This document shows, piece by piece, positions 29,017-37,292 of a DNA stretch of 64,000 bases (positions are counted from its first letter, which is position 1; the number at the start of each line of letters is the position of its first letter). Where the stretch lies: positions 1 to 64,000 of the forward strand of contig NZ_JACIJG010000010.1 in NCBI RefSeq assembly GCF_014199265.1, given 5' to 3'. A program made the translations under genes and the position numbers. The notes beneath the pieces were generated by a model. It was given only the letters and a program-made list of their open reading frames with translations. It made no database searches and was not told the origin of the DNA. The DNA is from Brucella daejeonensis. Lineage in GTDB: Bacteria > Pseudomonadota > Alphaproteobacteria > Rhizobiales > Rhizobiaceae.

Positions 29017-29592
29017 ATGGCGACCTACACTCCGTCTCGCACATCCTTCAGCCCGCTCAACCTGGAAGCCCGTTCGGGTACGACGCGCCTTGCGGCGGTA
29101 GCCTTCGGCACGCTGCTGCTTGCGGTCTCTTCGCAGATCGAAGTTCCCATGGTGCCGGTTCCGATCACGCTGCAAACCCTGATCGTGCCGCTGATCGGCG
29201 CGCTTTACGGCTGGCGCCTCGGCATGGCCACGGTTCTGGCCTGGCTCGGCGAAGCCATGCTCGGTCTTCCGGTTCTGGCTGGCGGCGCCGGTGGTCTTCC
29301 GCATTTTGCAGGCCCGACAGCAGGCTATCTCGTATCCTTCCCGATCATCGCCGCGCTGACCGGCTTTCTGGCCGAGCGCGGCTGGAACGGCAATCGCGTT
29401 GGCCTTGCCTTCGTGTCGTTCCTCGCCGCGAACCTGCTCTGCCTCGCCCTCGGCGCGCTGTGGCTCTCCAGCACGATCGGCATCGAAAAGGCCGTGGCTT
29501 TCGGCGTGACGCCCTTCCTCGTCGGCGGGCTGGTCAAGTCGGCCCTCGGCGCCGCGATCCTCAAGGCCGCGACCCGCGACAACAAGGCCTGA
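29017..29592 (+). CDS. bioY: Biotin transporter BioY
   Basis: BioY is the substrate-binding membrane component (S unit) of biotin ECF transport and can work alone. The 191-residue protein has about six helices and the family signature VPMVPVPITLQTLIVPLIGA (about 43-62). A Gly-rich block LPVLAGGAGGLPHFAGPTAGY with the conserved biotin-site residues follows. No bioM/bioN genes are adjacent. Regulation by BioR is predicted from the operator upstream. Confidence 0.95.
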   Translation: MATYTPSRTSFSPLNLEARSGTTRLAAVAFGTLLLAVSSQIEVPMVPVPITLQTLIVPLIGALYGWRLGMATVLAWLGEAMLGLPVLAGGAGGLPHFAGPTAGYLVSFPIIAALTGFLAERGWNGNRVGLAFVSFLAANLLCLALGALWLSSTIGIEKAVAFGVTPFLVGGLVKSALGAAILKAATRDNKA

Positions 29593-29622
29593 TCGCTCCA
29601 GTAACGACCAAGCGGCGACCAA

Positions 29623-30069
29623 GTGACAATACGCCTGCGCGGCCATCATCTCCTCTGTATGCTGACCTATGTCGGCAGGGGCTATAGCCCGGCTTTCGTG
29701 GAAAACTACGATGCGATTGCCGGGCGGCTCAACAGGGGAGAGGATATTCTCCTCGTCGACGGCCCCGACGATATCTGCGCGCCCCTGCTCTGCGGGGGCG
29801 CCGGGGGCGCTTGCCATTGCTACGAGGCAAGTGTTCGAAAGCGCGACGCGCTGGCGCTCAGGACCGTGGGCGAGCTTCTGGGCATGGAACTTACCACACC
29901 TTCCCCGTTCGAACTCGATGCAGGACGGCTGGCGGCAATGCGGACGGCGTTTGCCGACGGCACGCTGCGCGCGGCCTGCGAACATTGCGAATGGTCAGAT
30001 CTGTGCACCCGGATTGCCGGACCCGATAATTTCGAGGGCGTGAAAGTCAGCGCCAGAACGCCGGAATAG
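29623..30069 (+). CDS. DUF1284 domain protein
   Basis: A 148-residue protein of unknown function with the DUF1284 opening RLRGHHLLCMLTYVGRGYS. Many cysteines are spread through it (C12, then CAPLLCGG, CHC, and CEHCEWSDLC near 116-126), which suggests a metal or iron-sulfur site. The start is GTG, 31 bp after bioY. Its 3' end overlaps the convergent phosphodiesterase gene by 23 bp. It could be cotranscribed with bioY, but no functional link is established. Confidence 0.75.
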   Translation: MTIRLRGHHLLCMLTYVGRGYSPAFVENYDAIAGRLNRGEDILLVDGPDDICAPLLCGGAGGACHCYEASVRKRDALALRTVGELLGMELTTPSPFELDAGRLAAMRTAFADGTLRAACEHCEWSDLCTRIAGPDNFEGVKVSARTPE

Positions 30070-30871
30070 TCTCTTCCAGACGGGCGCCGATGCGCAAGGG
30101 CGCCGCTTTTTCGGCAAGGCCGGTGCGATCGGAAATCTCGATACCGACGCCGCAGACGGTCGCCGGACCGCTCGCGGCCTCGAAACGCCCTTTCGGCACT
30201 TTCGACAAAAACCGGTTGAGCGGCTCTTCCTTGTCCATGCCGAGCGAGGAATCGTAATCGCCGCACATGCCCGCATCCGACATATAGGCCGTTCCGTTGC
30301 GCAAAATCTGGCAATCGGCGGTCGGCACATGGGTATGCGTGCCGATGACGGCGCTCGCACGACCATCGACGAAATGGCCGAAACACTGCTTTTCGCTCGT
30401 GGCTTCCGCGTGGAAATCGAAGAATACGGCATCCGCCTGTTCACCGAGCGGGCAGGCTTCCAGAATCTTTTCGGCCGCGATGAACGGATCGTCCAGATCG
30501 GGATGCATGAACACGCGGCCCATCACGTTGGACACCAGGACGCGGGCGCCGTTTTTAGCGATATAAAGCCCTTCCCCCTTGCCCGACGTCCCTTTCGGGA
30601 AATTTGCCGGGCGCAGAAAGCGGTCTTCGCGCTTGGAAAAATCCAGCGCCTCGCGCTGGTCCCAGACATGATTGCCGGTCGTGACCACATCGGCCCCGGC
30701 CCGAATTGTATCGTGGAAAATCTCTTCGGTAATGCCGAAGCCGCCCGCGGCGTTCTCACCGTTGACGATCACGAAGTCCAGCTTCAGATCGGAAATCAGC
30801 CCCGGCAGCTTTTCATAAACCGCGTTCCGGCCCGACCGGCCCACCATATCACCAAGAAAAAGCAATCTCAT
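30047..30871 (-). CDS. YmdB-type metallophosphoesterase (TIGR00282)
   Basis: A 274-residue calcineurin-like phosphoesterase. Metal ligands are evident in MRLLFLGDMVGRSGR, VNGENAAGG, TTGNHVWDQ, FFDFHAEATSEK and GTHTHVPTAD. YmdB from Bacillus hydrolyses 2',3'-cyclic nucleotides and affects RNA turnover, and that activity is inferred here by family. It lies 9 bp downstream of 5-formyltetrahydrofolate cyclo-ligase on the same strand, probably one operon, and overlaps the convergent DUF1284 gene by 23 bp. Confidence 0.9.
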   Translation of the reverse strand: MRLLFLGDMVGRSGRNAVYEKLPGLISDLKLDFVIVNGENAAGGFGITEEIFHDTIRAGADVVTTGNHVWDQREALDFSKREDRFLRPANFPKGTSGKGEGLYIAKNGARVLVSNVMGRVFMHPDLDDPFIAAEKILEACPLGEQADAVFFDFHAEATSEKQCFGHFVDGRASAVIGTHTHVPTADCQILRNGTAYMSDAGMCGDYDSSLGMDKEEPLNRFLSKVPKGRFEAASGPATVCGVGIEISDRTGLAEKAAPLRIGARLEETIPAFWR

Positions 30872-30880
30872 GGGATTGCC

Positions 30881-31480
30881 TTATACCTCGGTGCCAAGCG
30901 AACGCAAGCCGCTCTCGGTCAGGATCTGGTTGAGCGCAATGTCATGCGGCTCATCGGGCACACGCTCGATTTCCTGGCAGTCGAAGGCCATGCCGATCAG
31001 AAGCGGCTCCAGGCCGCGCTCGGCAAAACGCGCCAGAGCGCGGTCGTAATGTCCGGCTCCATAGCCGAGCCGATGGCCCCGGCGGTCGAAGCCCGCCAGC
31101 GGCATCAGCATGATCACCGGATCGACGAGCGGCGCATCTTCGCCCGGCCCCATCGTGCCGAAGCCGGTCTGCGCCAGTTCGGCATCGGGCAGATATTCAC
31201 GAAAGGCAATCGTTTCCCGGTCCAGAACGACCGGAAGACAAAGCCGTGCGCCTTTTGCGCGCAACGCGGAAAGAAGCGGTCGCGGATCGATTTCGGAGCG
31301 GATCGGCCAGTAGCCGGCAATCAGCGTTCCCTTGGGAACATCGATGGCGGCTTCACCCATTTTTGCCGCAGCCAGCGAAGCCTCGTAGTGATAACGCGGA
31401 TCGAGCGCGTCGCGAGCCGCCAGAACCCTGCGTCTGAGTTCCTGCTTTTCCAGAACAGGATCGCGCTCCGCTGCCGTCAT
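30881..31480 (-). CDS. 5-formyltetrahydrofolate cyclo-ligase
   Basis: This enzyme converts 5-formyl-THF to 5,10-methenyl-THF using ATP. The 199-residue protein has the family blocks LRRRVLAARDAL near the N-terminus, GYWPIRSEIDPRPLL, and the Gly-rich nucleotide loop GHRLGYGAGHYDRAL (about 137-151). In many proteobacteria this gene (fau/ygfA) is next to 6S RNA and zapA. Here a palindrome cluster and an SRPBCC gene lie between them. Confidence 0.93.
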   Translation of the reverse strand: MTAAERDPVLEKQELRRRVLAARDALDPRYHYEASLAAAKMGEAAIDVPKGTLIAGYWPIRSEIDPRPLLSALRAKGARLCLPVVLDRETIAFREYLPDAELAQTGFGTMGPGEDAPLVDPVIMLMPLAGFDRRGHRLGYGAGHYDRALARFAERGLEPLLIGMAFDCQEIERVPDEPHDIALNQILTESGLRSLGTEV

Positions 31481-31511
31481 TCAAGACCACTCCCTGCTGT
31501 TACCGCTTCAT

Positions 31512-31587
31512 CTAGTGGTCTGATTCCGACATTTGCATCCCTCTGATACAGGCGCCGAGCAAATGTCGGAATCAAAAAGACCACTAG
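31512..31587. repeat. CTAG-bounded palindrome A (76 bp)
   Basis: Terminal stem CTAGTGGTCT/AGACCACTAG, a one-sided AAAA bulge, inner stem GATTCCGACATTTG with its exact complement, and a loop of about 24 nt. First of three consecutive elements of one architecture. Confidence 0.9.
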
Positions 31588-31600
31588 TAAGTTTATGTAT

Positions 31601-31678
31601 CTAGTGGATTTTTCGAATTTGACGTTTGAAACGGCATCTCATTCAGTCGGGAATCAAACGTCAAATTCAATCCACTAG
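31601..31678. repeat. CTAG-bounded palindrome B (78 bp)
   Basis: Terminal stem CTAGTGGATT/AATCCACTAG, bulge TTTC, inner stem GAATTTGACGTTTGA with its complement, 24-nt loop. The sequence differs from element A, but size and pairing pattern are the same. Confidence 0.9.
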
Positions 31679-31752
31679 TGTGGTTTACGGATTTGAAGTT
31701 CCCAAACGTAGATGCCAGGCAAATGATAGGAACTTCAAATCCACCACACTAG
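31675..31752. repeat. CTAG-bounded palindrome C (78 bp)
   Basis: Terminal stem CTAGTGTGGT/ACCACACTAG, a one-sided bulge, inner stem GATTTGAAGTTCC with its complement. It shares its first CTAG with the last CTAG of element B. It is nearly identical to the element that supplies the pyk stop codon at 53.7 kb. Confidence 0.9.
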
Positions 31753-31775
31753 TGGAACCGCAATGAAACGATCCG

Positions 31776-32771
31776 TCAAGTGACCGCGCCGCTTGCATGT
31801 GCGATCTTCTCGGAACGGTCGCGGATAACCCTCAGAACGACGCCGTGGAAATCGTTGAGGAACAGCCTGCCCCACAGATCGCAATAGAAATCGATCGGCG
31901 TCGCGATCCGGTAACGGGTCGTCAGCGTGAGGCGTGTGTGCCCGTTGGCAAGCGGCTCCAGCCGGTAGTCGCCCTGTGCAAGCTTGAGATAGGTGCTGTC
32001 TACCTTGATATGCGCTTCCACTTCCGGCGGAATGGAACCGGGACCGAAGCGGAAATCCCATGCCAGAAGCCGGTTTTCCTCCCAGCGCGTGACGATTTCC
32101 TGAAAATTGACGCCGCGCGTCCATTGAAGCTGACGCACCGCGCCGATGCCCTCCCCCTCCATCCGCGCATCGACCGGCTGAGGAACGCCAATTATGCCGT
32201 GGCTGAATGTCCAGGACAGTTCATCGGCGCGCACATTGCGGATTTCGACCGTCTGCCGCCAGACGGTTTCCGGCGGCGCCGCGATCTCGACCACGGTCGT
32301 GACGGAGCCGTCATGCGGGGCATAGGACATCTGAAGCTCGGCAGGCAGCACGAGCAGAGGTAGGGCCACGACCAGCGTCGTCGAGCGCCGTGAGCGGAAC
32401 TGCCGGATCATCCAGAGCGTGAGCGCGGAGCCGAGCGCCGAAAACACCATCAGGAACGGAGCGGCCATGGCCACGCAGATTCCCGCCTCGCGGAAAAAGA
32501 TCATGCTGGTGACGACAAGTCCGCCGATAATGGCCCAGCCCATGCGCACATGCCGCCACAGCCCTCTTTGGGCGCGCGGGTCGGACAGGCAGGAGGCGAG
32601 GCTCGCCACGGCCATCGGCAGCAGCGCCAGCCCGGCGATCACCGGCATCGCATCCATGTAATGGCGCGACCAGATCGCGACATAGAGCAGAAGCCCGTAG
32701 AAAAAGGCGAGCGGTATCGCGATGATCAATCGTTCCGACGAATCGGGCGGCGGCGTTTCGGGGGAGATCAT
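31776..32771 (-). CDS. Membrane protein with SRPBCC (START-like) domain
   Basis: A 331-residue protein of two parts. The first 150 residues have about five hydrophobic helices (from LIIAIPLAFFYGLLLYVAIW to TTLVVALPLLVLP). The rest is a polyketide-cyclase/START-like SRPBCC domain, with VVEIAAPPETVWRQTVEI at about 172-189 and LTTRYRIATP near 295. SRPBCC folds hold hydrophobic ligands, and no catalytic function can be assigned. It stands alone between the palindrome cluster and 6S RNA. Confidence 0.7.
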   Translation of the reverse strand: MISPETPPPDSSERLIIAIPLAFFYGLLLYVAIWSRHYMDAMPVIAGLALLPMAVASLASCLSDPRAQRGLWRHVRMGWAIIGGLVVTSMIFFREAGICVAMAAPFLMVFSALGSALTLWMIRQFRSRRSTTLVVALPLLVLPAELQMSYAPHDGSVTTVVEIAAPPETVWRQTVEIRNVRADELSWTFSHGIIGVPQPVDARMEGEGIGAVRQLQWTRGVNFQEIVTRWEENRLLAWDFRFGPGSIPPEVEAHIKVDSTYLKLAQGDYRLEPLANGHTRLTLTTRYRIATPIDFYCDLWGRLFLNDFHGVVLRVIRDRSEKIAHASGAVT

Positions 32772-32866
32772 GAAAAATGTGCGCTCTTATTGAAAGTGGC
32801 GCATCTGTACGAAAAAATCGCCTGCCAGATCAAGCGCATGGCAATTTCTGCAATCGCCCGAAGATG

Positions 32867-33035
32867 AAAAGCGGCGGACCACGACGACCGATGGTAGCGT
32901 TTGATCCCGGGAACCTACAAAGTAGGTGGGCGCCATATGCGAAAGCCCTCGAGCCTTCACAGGGACAGCTCCCTTAGAGATCAATAAGGCCCCGGGGATG
33001 CTGTTACACCTGTCGGGAAGCGCAGTTCCGCCAGC
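32867..33035 (-). ncRNA. ssrS: 6S RNA
   Basis: 6S RNA binds RNA polymerase holoenzyme in stationary phase by mimicking an open promoter. Read on the minus strand, the ends pair as GGCGGA/TCCGCC. The sequence holds the GCGCTTCCCGACAGG 5' arm, a central bubble region and the GTAGGTTCCCGGGATCAAAC 3' arm, followed by a short T-run. Position upstream of zapA matches the conserved zapA-ssrS-fau neighbourhood. Ends are estimates. Confidence 0.85.
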
Positions 33036-33134
33036 GACCAATATAGTATCTGCCTGACGGGAACGCCAGTGGCTTGCAACGGCTCGTCACGAAAACTTTT
33101 TCAAAGGATTCGTCCTGCGGTCTCGACGACGAAA

Positions 33135-33500
33135 TCAGCCGTTGCGCGGCGCGATCCGCGCGGCCACCTGCTCGATGCGCGCAGCCACATCCGACAACAT
33201 GCCGGTCAGGGCGGCATCGTTGCTGTCGGCCCGCCCCAAAGCCTCGTCACGCGACCGGCGCAGCGTTTCCGCCTCGTTTTCCAGCCCCTTGATGCGCTTC
33301 TGCATCTCGGCCAGTTCGTCCATCACCATGATGCCCGCCATGACGGTCAGGCGCAGGTCGCCGATTTCCCCGAAAGACGATTTCAGATGGGTCACATACT
33401 GATCGAGACGGTCGGCAAGCCCGGACAGGTGCTCTTCCTGCCCTTCGTCGCAGGCCATGCGGTAAGCTTTACCATCGATGGTAACGGTAACGGTCGCTAT
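33135..33500 (-). CDS. zapA: Cell division protein ZapA, apparent AUA start
   Basis: ZapA binds FtsZ and stabilises the Z ring. Starting at 33500 the protein is 121 residues, with the expected N-terminal strand ATVTVTIDGKAYRMACDEG, the globular core (LADRLDQYVTHLKSSFGEIGD) and a C-terminal coiled coil. The codon in the Met position is ATA, preceded by a perfect AGGAGG at 5 nt. The first ATG/GTG/TTG in frame is 14 codons later (33458), which would delete the first beta strand. I therefore favour a non-canonical AUA start, coupled to the DUF4164 stop just upstream. Confidence 0.8.
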   Translation of the reverse strand: MATVTVTIDGKAYRMACDEGQEEHLSGLADRLDQYVTHLKSSFGEIGDLRLTVMAGIMVMDELAEMQKRIKGLENEAETLRRSRDEALGRADSNDAALTGMLSDVAARIEQVAARIAPRNG

Positions 33501-33510
33501 GGTAGCCTCC
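33498..33510 (-). promoter_or_regulatory. Strong ribosome site before the AUA codon of zapA
   Basis: Read on the minus strand: AGGAGG, spacer CTACC, then ATA. The TAG stop of the upstream DUF4164 gene overlaps the AGGAGG, which favours reinitiation by the same ribosome. Confidence 0.75.
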
Positions 33511-33782
33511 TATCGGTCCAGAACGGCGCGGATTGTCTCCATGGCAGTCACAAGGCGACGCGAAACCTCGCGATTGGCGGCTTCAAGCCGCTCGGCGCGC
33601 GCTTCGGACTGGTCGAGTTCCTGGGCGAGACGGCTGCGATCGGCATTCATCCGCTGCACCTCTTCCTCGGCTTCGGCGAAATCGCCTTCCTTGTCCAGCC
33701 GCAGATCGACCGCTTGTTCAAGCGTGTTGAGTGCCTTTTCCAGCCGTTCCAGAACTTGCCTGAGGGTCGTTTCGGGTGCCAT
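33510..33782 (-). CDS. DUF4164 coiled-coil protein
   Basis: A 90-residue protein, almost entirely one predicted coiled coil (ERLEKALNTLEQAVDLRLDK through EAANREVSRRLVTAM). Start at the ATG with AAAGGA 6 nt upstream. It directly precedes zapA, its stop codon lying inside the zapA ribosome site, so the two are translationally coupled. A role in division is plausible only from this context. Confidence 0.85.
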   Translation of the reverse strand: MAPETTLRQVLERLEKALNTLEQAVDLRLDKEGDFAEAEEEVQRMNADRSRLAQELDQSEARAERLEAANREVSRRLVTAMETIRAVLDR

Positions 33783-34024
33783 CCATGTCCTTTCCAATGC
33801 CAATCGCGGACCCGGTTCAGGGATATCGAATCGCGCCTGCGGGACGGGCATCTTTGAAAAGATTGTAATAATCGACCGCCCGATAAGCAACAAATGAGGG
33901 GCATATGCGGGCATTCATACACCGTTATCGGTGCAAAACGGCTTTTCGGTGATTCGTCTACAGCTTTCCACACAACTCAATCGATTAGTCGCGGACAGTT
34001 TATTGCCCAAAACTCATCGGTTTA
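33783..34024. other. Divergent region between DUF4164-zapA and tkt
   Basis: No gene is supported. It should hold the DUF4164-zapA promoter on the minus strand; the tkt promoter and leader occupy the adjoining bases. Confidence 0.5.
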
Positions 34025-34052
34025 TTGACTCCTTATGTGCAGGTGCTATGTG
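34025..34052 (+). promoter_or_regulatory. Predicted tkt promoter
   Basis: TTGACT, 16-bp spacer, TATGTG. The predicted start of transcription (about 34059) falls at the base of a leader hairpin. Confidence 0.5.
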
Positions 34053-34055
34053 TCC

Positions 34056-34129
34056 GATGCCTTCGGGAGCGTGATCCTAAAACGCATGAAGCCGTTATCG
34101 CTACGGATCGTGCTCGGGCAAAAGGCATC
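34056..34129 (+). other. Large hairpin in the tkt leader
   Basis: An outer stem GATGCCTT/AAGGCATC encloses a second stem GAGCGTGATCC/GGATCGTGCTC (two mismatches). Together they make a folded leader of about 74 nt that ends 44 bases before the tkt start. Confidence 0.45.
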
Positions 34130-34173
34130 GCCGCAACCCCGTTAAACCCTGCCAAGGAAAGACGGCTGAGACC

Positions 34174-36165
34174 ATGACCAATTCCGACAAACAGAACCAG
34201 ATGGCCAACGCAATCCGCTTCCTCTCCATGGATGCGGTCGAAAAAGCCAATTCGGGCCATCCCGGCCTGCCGATGGGCGCAGCCGACATAGCGACGACGC
34301 TTTATACCCGTTTTCTCTCGCACGACCCGCAGAACCCGCACTGGCCGGATCGCGACCGCTTCGTGCTGTCTGCGGGCCACGGTTCGATGCTGCTTTATTC
34401 GCTGCTTTATCTGTCTGGCTACGAAGACATCACCATCGACGAGATCAAGAATTTCCGCCAGCTTGGTTCGCGTACCGCAGGCCACCCCGAATACGGCCAC
34501 GCCGCCGGGATCGAAACCACGACCGGCCCGCTCGGCCAGGGCATCGCCAATGCCGTCGGCATGGCGCTTTCCGAGCGCATTCTCAATGCTCAGTTCGGCG
34601 ACAGCCTCGTCAACCACTACACCTATGCCATCGCCGGTGACGGCTGCCTCATGGAAGGCATCAGCCAGGAGGCCATCGCGCTTGCGGGTCACCTGAAGCT
34701 GAACAAGCTGATCGTGTTCTGGGACGACAACAACATTTCCATCGACGGCCCGGTCACGCTTTCCGACAATACCGACCAGCCTGCCCGTTTCGCGGCTTCC
34801 GGCTGGAACACCATGGCTGTCGACGGTCACGATCAGGATGCCATCGCCAAGGCCATCGAACTGGCCAGGGTTTCCGACCGCCCGACTCTCATCGCCTGCA
34901 AGACGACCATCGGCTTCGGCGCGCCGAACAAGGCCGGCACCAACAAGGTGCACGGTTCGCCGCTCGGTGCAGAGGAAATCGCCGCAACCCGCAAGGCGCT
35001 TGGCTGGAGTGCCGAACCTTTCGTGGTCCCGGCCGAAGTGCTGGACGGCTGGCGCGTGGCCGGTCTCAACGCCGCCAAGAAGCGTCAGGAATGGGAAAAG
35101 CGCTTCGCCGCGGCCGATGCGGAAACCCGCGCGGAATTCGAACGCCGCATGCGTGGCGATCTGCCGTCCAACTTCGATGCGGCCATCGTCGAATACAAGA
35201 AGAAGCTTTCCGCCGACAAGCCGAAGGTCGCGACCCGCAAGTCTTCGGAAATGGCGCTGGAAGTCATCAATGGCGTTGTGCCGGAAACCATTGGCGGCTC
35301 CGCCGACCTCACCGGTTCGAACAATACCAAGACGAGCCAGACCAAGGCGGTGACGCCGGAGGATTACGGCCAGCGTTATGTCCATTACGGCATCCGCGAA
35401 CACGGTATGGCCGCGGCCATGAACGGCATGACGCTGCATGGTGGCCTGATCCCTTACGGCGGCACCTTCCTGACCTTCTCGGACTATGCGCGTCCGGCAA
35501 TGCGTCTCTCCTCGCTGATGGGCATCCGCACCATCTATGTCATGACGCATGATTCCATCGGTCTGGGCGAAGACGGCCCCACCCACCAGCCGGTCGAGCA
35601 TCTGGCCGCGCTGCGCGCCATTCCGAACCACAACGTGTTCCGTCCGGCCGACGCCGTCGAGACCGCCGAATGCTGGCAGACCGCCCTGCAATCGAAGAAG
35701 ACCCCGTCGACGCTGGCGCTCACCCGCCAGAACCTGCCGACGGTCCGCACCGAGCACCGCGACGAGAACCTGTCGGCTTTCGGCGCCTACGAACTTGCCG
35801 CTGCAAGCAAGGACGCAAAGGTGACGATCTTCGCCACCGGCTCGGAGGTGGAAATCGCGCTCAAGGCCCGCGACCTTCTCGAAGGCAAGGGCATCGCGAC
35901 CCGCGTCGTATCCGTCCCCTGCTTCGAGCTTTTCGAACAGCAGAGCGATGCCTACAAGGATGCGACCATCGGCGATGCGCCGGTGAAGGTCGCCATCGAA
36001 GCGGCGATCTCGCTCGGCTGGGAACGCTTCATCGGTGAAAACGGCATATTCATCGGCATGAAGGGTTTTGGCGCTTCGGGCGAGATCAACGATCTCTACA
36101 AGCATTTCGGCATCACGGCGGAACATGCCGCCGAAGCTGCGGAGAAGAAGCTCAACGCCGCATGA
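34174..36165 (+). CDS. tkt: Transketolase
   Basis: Transketolase moves two-carbon units between sugar phosphates in the pentose phosphate pathway, using thiamine diphosphate. The 663-residue protein has the ThDP motif [20 protein letters not shown] to DDNN (about 150-185). The substrate histidine region SGHPGLPMG lies at 27-35, the pyrimidine domain has the catalytic Glu in GIREHGM (near 411), and the C-terminal domain is complete. It leads a glycolytic set with gap, pgk and fba on the same strand. Confidence 0.97.
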   Translation: MTNSDKQNQMANAIRFLSMDAVEKANSGHPGLPMGAADIATTLYTRFLSHDPQNPHWPDRDRFVLSAGHGSMLLYSLLYLSGYEDITIDEIKNFRQLGSRTAGHPEYGHAAGIETTTGPLGQGIANAVGMALSERILNAQFGDSLVNHYTYAIAGDGCLMEGISQEAIALAGHLKLNKLIVFWDDNNISIDGPVTLSDNTDQPARFAASGWNTMAVDGHDQDAIAKAIELARVSDRPTLIACKTTIGFGAPNKAGTNKVHGSPLGAEEIAATRKALGWSAEPFVVPAEVLDGWRVAGLNAAKKRQEWEKRFAAADAETRAEFERRMRGDLPSNFDAAIVEYKKKLSADKPKVATRKSSEMALEVINGVVPETIGGSADLTGSNNTKTSQTKAVTPEDYGQRYVHYGIREHGMAAAMNGMTLHGGLIPYGGTFLTFSDYARPAMRLSSLMGIRTIYVMTHDSIGLGEDGPTHQPVEHLAALRAIPNHNVFRPADAVETAECWQTALQSKKTPSTLALTRQNLPTVRTEHRDENLSAFGAYELAAASKDAKVTIFATGSEVEIALKARDLLEGKGIATRVVSVPCFELFEQQSDAYKDATIGDAPVKVAIEAAISLGWERFIGENGIFIGMKGFGASGEINDLYKHFGITAEHAAEAAEKKLNAA

Positions 36166-36171
36166 TTTGAA

Positions 36172-36210
36172 AAAGCGCCGGCGTCCCAAAACGTCGGCGT
36201 TTGAGTTTTT
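36172..36210 (+). terminator. tkt terminator or attenuator
   Basis: Stem AAGCGCCGGCGT/ACGTCGGCGTTT with one G-T pair, followed by GAGTTTTT, between tkt and gap. It would separate the two genes only partly. Confidence 0.55.
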
Positions 36211-36274
36211 GGACCTACAGGTCCAATTCGGACGCATCGCAAGATGCAGAACCCCATCGGGAGATTAAGAGAAA

Positions 36275-37282
36275 ATGGCAGTTCGCGTCGCAATCAACGG
36301 TTTTGGCCGCATCGGCCGCAACATTCTTCGCGCCATCGTCGAGTCGGGCCGCACCGATATTCAGGTCGTGGCGATCAACGACCTCGGCCCGGTCGAAACC
36401 AATGCGCATCTGCTGCGCTACGACAGCGTGCATGGCCGTTTCCCCAAGGAAGTGAAGGTCGCTGGCGACACGATCGATGTGGGCTACGGCCCGATCAAGG
36501 TTCACGCCGTCCGCAACCCGGCCGAACTGCCATGGGCTTCCGAAGGCGTCGACATCGCGCTCGAATGCACCGGCATCTTCACCGCGCGTGACAAGGCCGC
36601 CATGCATCTGGAAGCCGGCGCCAAGCGCGTCATCGTTTCGGCTCCGGCCGACGGCGCCGACCTGACCGTCGTCTATGGCGTCAACCACGACAAGCTGACC
36701 AAGGACCACCAGGTCATCTCCAACGCTTCTTGCACGACCAACTGCCTTGCACCGGTCGCCCAGGTCCTCAACGAGGCCATCGGCATCGAAAAGGGCTTCA
36801 TGACGACGATCCACTCCTATACGGGCGACCAGCCGACGCTGGACACCATGCATAAGGATCTTTACCGCGCCCGCGCGGCAGCGCTTTCCATGATCCCGAC
36901 CTCGACGGGTGCGGCCAAGGCTGTCGGCCTCGTCCTGCCGGAACTGAAGGGCAAGCTCGATGGCGTTGCCATCCGCGTCCCGACCCCGAATGTCTCGGTT
37001 GTCGATCTGACCTTCATCGCCAAGCGTTCGACCACCGTGCAGGAAATCAACGACGCGATCCGCGCCGCCGCCAATGGTCGCCTTAAGGGCGTTCTGGGCT
37101 ATACGGACGAGCCGCTCGTCTCGCACGACTTCAACCACGACTCCCATTCCTCGATCTTCCACACGGACCAGACCAAGGTCATGGACGGCACCATGGTGCG
37201 CATCCTGTCGTGGTACGACAATGAATGGGGCTTCTCCAGCCGCATGGGCGACACCGCCGTCGCCTTCGGCAAGCTGATCTAA
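36275..37282 (+). CDS. gap: Glyceraldehyde-3-phosphate dehydrogenase
   Basis: This enzyme oxidises glyceraldehyde-3-phosphate to 1,3-bisphosphoglycerate with NAD. The 335 residues include the Rossmann motif INGFGRIGR (8-16), the catalytic [12 protein letters not shown] with its cysteine near 152, and the histidine in [10 protein letters not shown] near 180. The start is canonical ([12 protein letters not shown]). It is followed by a glycolipid-binding-like gene and pgk. Confidence 0.97.
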   Translation: MAVRVAINGFGRIGRNILRAIVESGRTDIQVVAINDLGPVETNAHLLRYDSVHGRFPKEVKVAGDTIDVGYGPIKVHAVRNPAELPWASEGVDIALECTGIFTARDKAAMHLEAGAKRVIVSAPADGADLTVVYGVNHDKLTKDHQVISNASCTTNCLAPVAQVLNEAIGIEKGFMTTIHSYTGDQPTLDTMHKDLYRARAAALSMIPTSTGAAKAVGLVLPELKGKLDGVAIRVPTPNVSVVDLTFIAKRSTTVQEINDAIRAAANGRLKGVLGYTDEPLVSHDFNHDSHSSIFHTDQTKVMDGTMVRILSWYDNEWGFSSRMGDTAVAFGKLI

Positions 37283-37292
37283 GCTTCCGACA

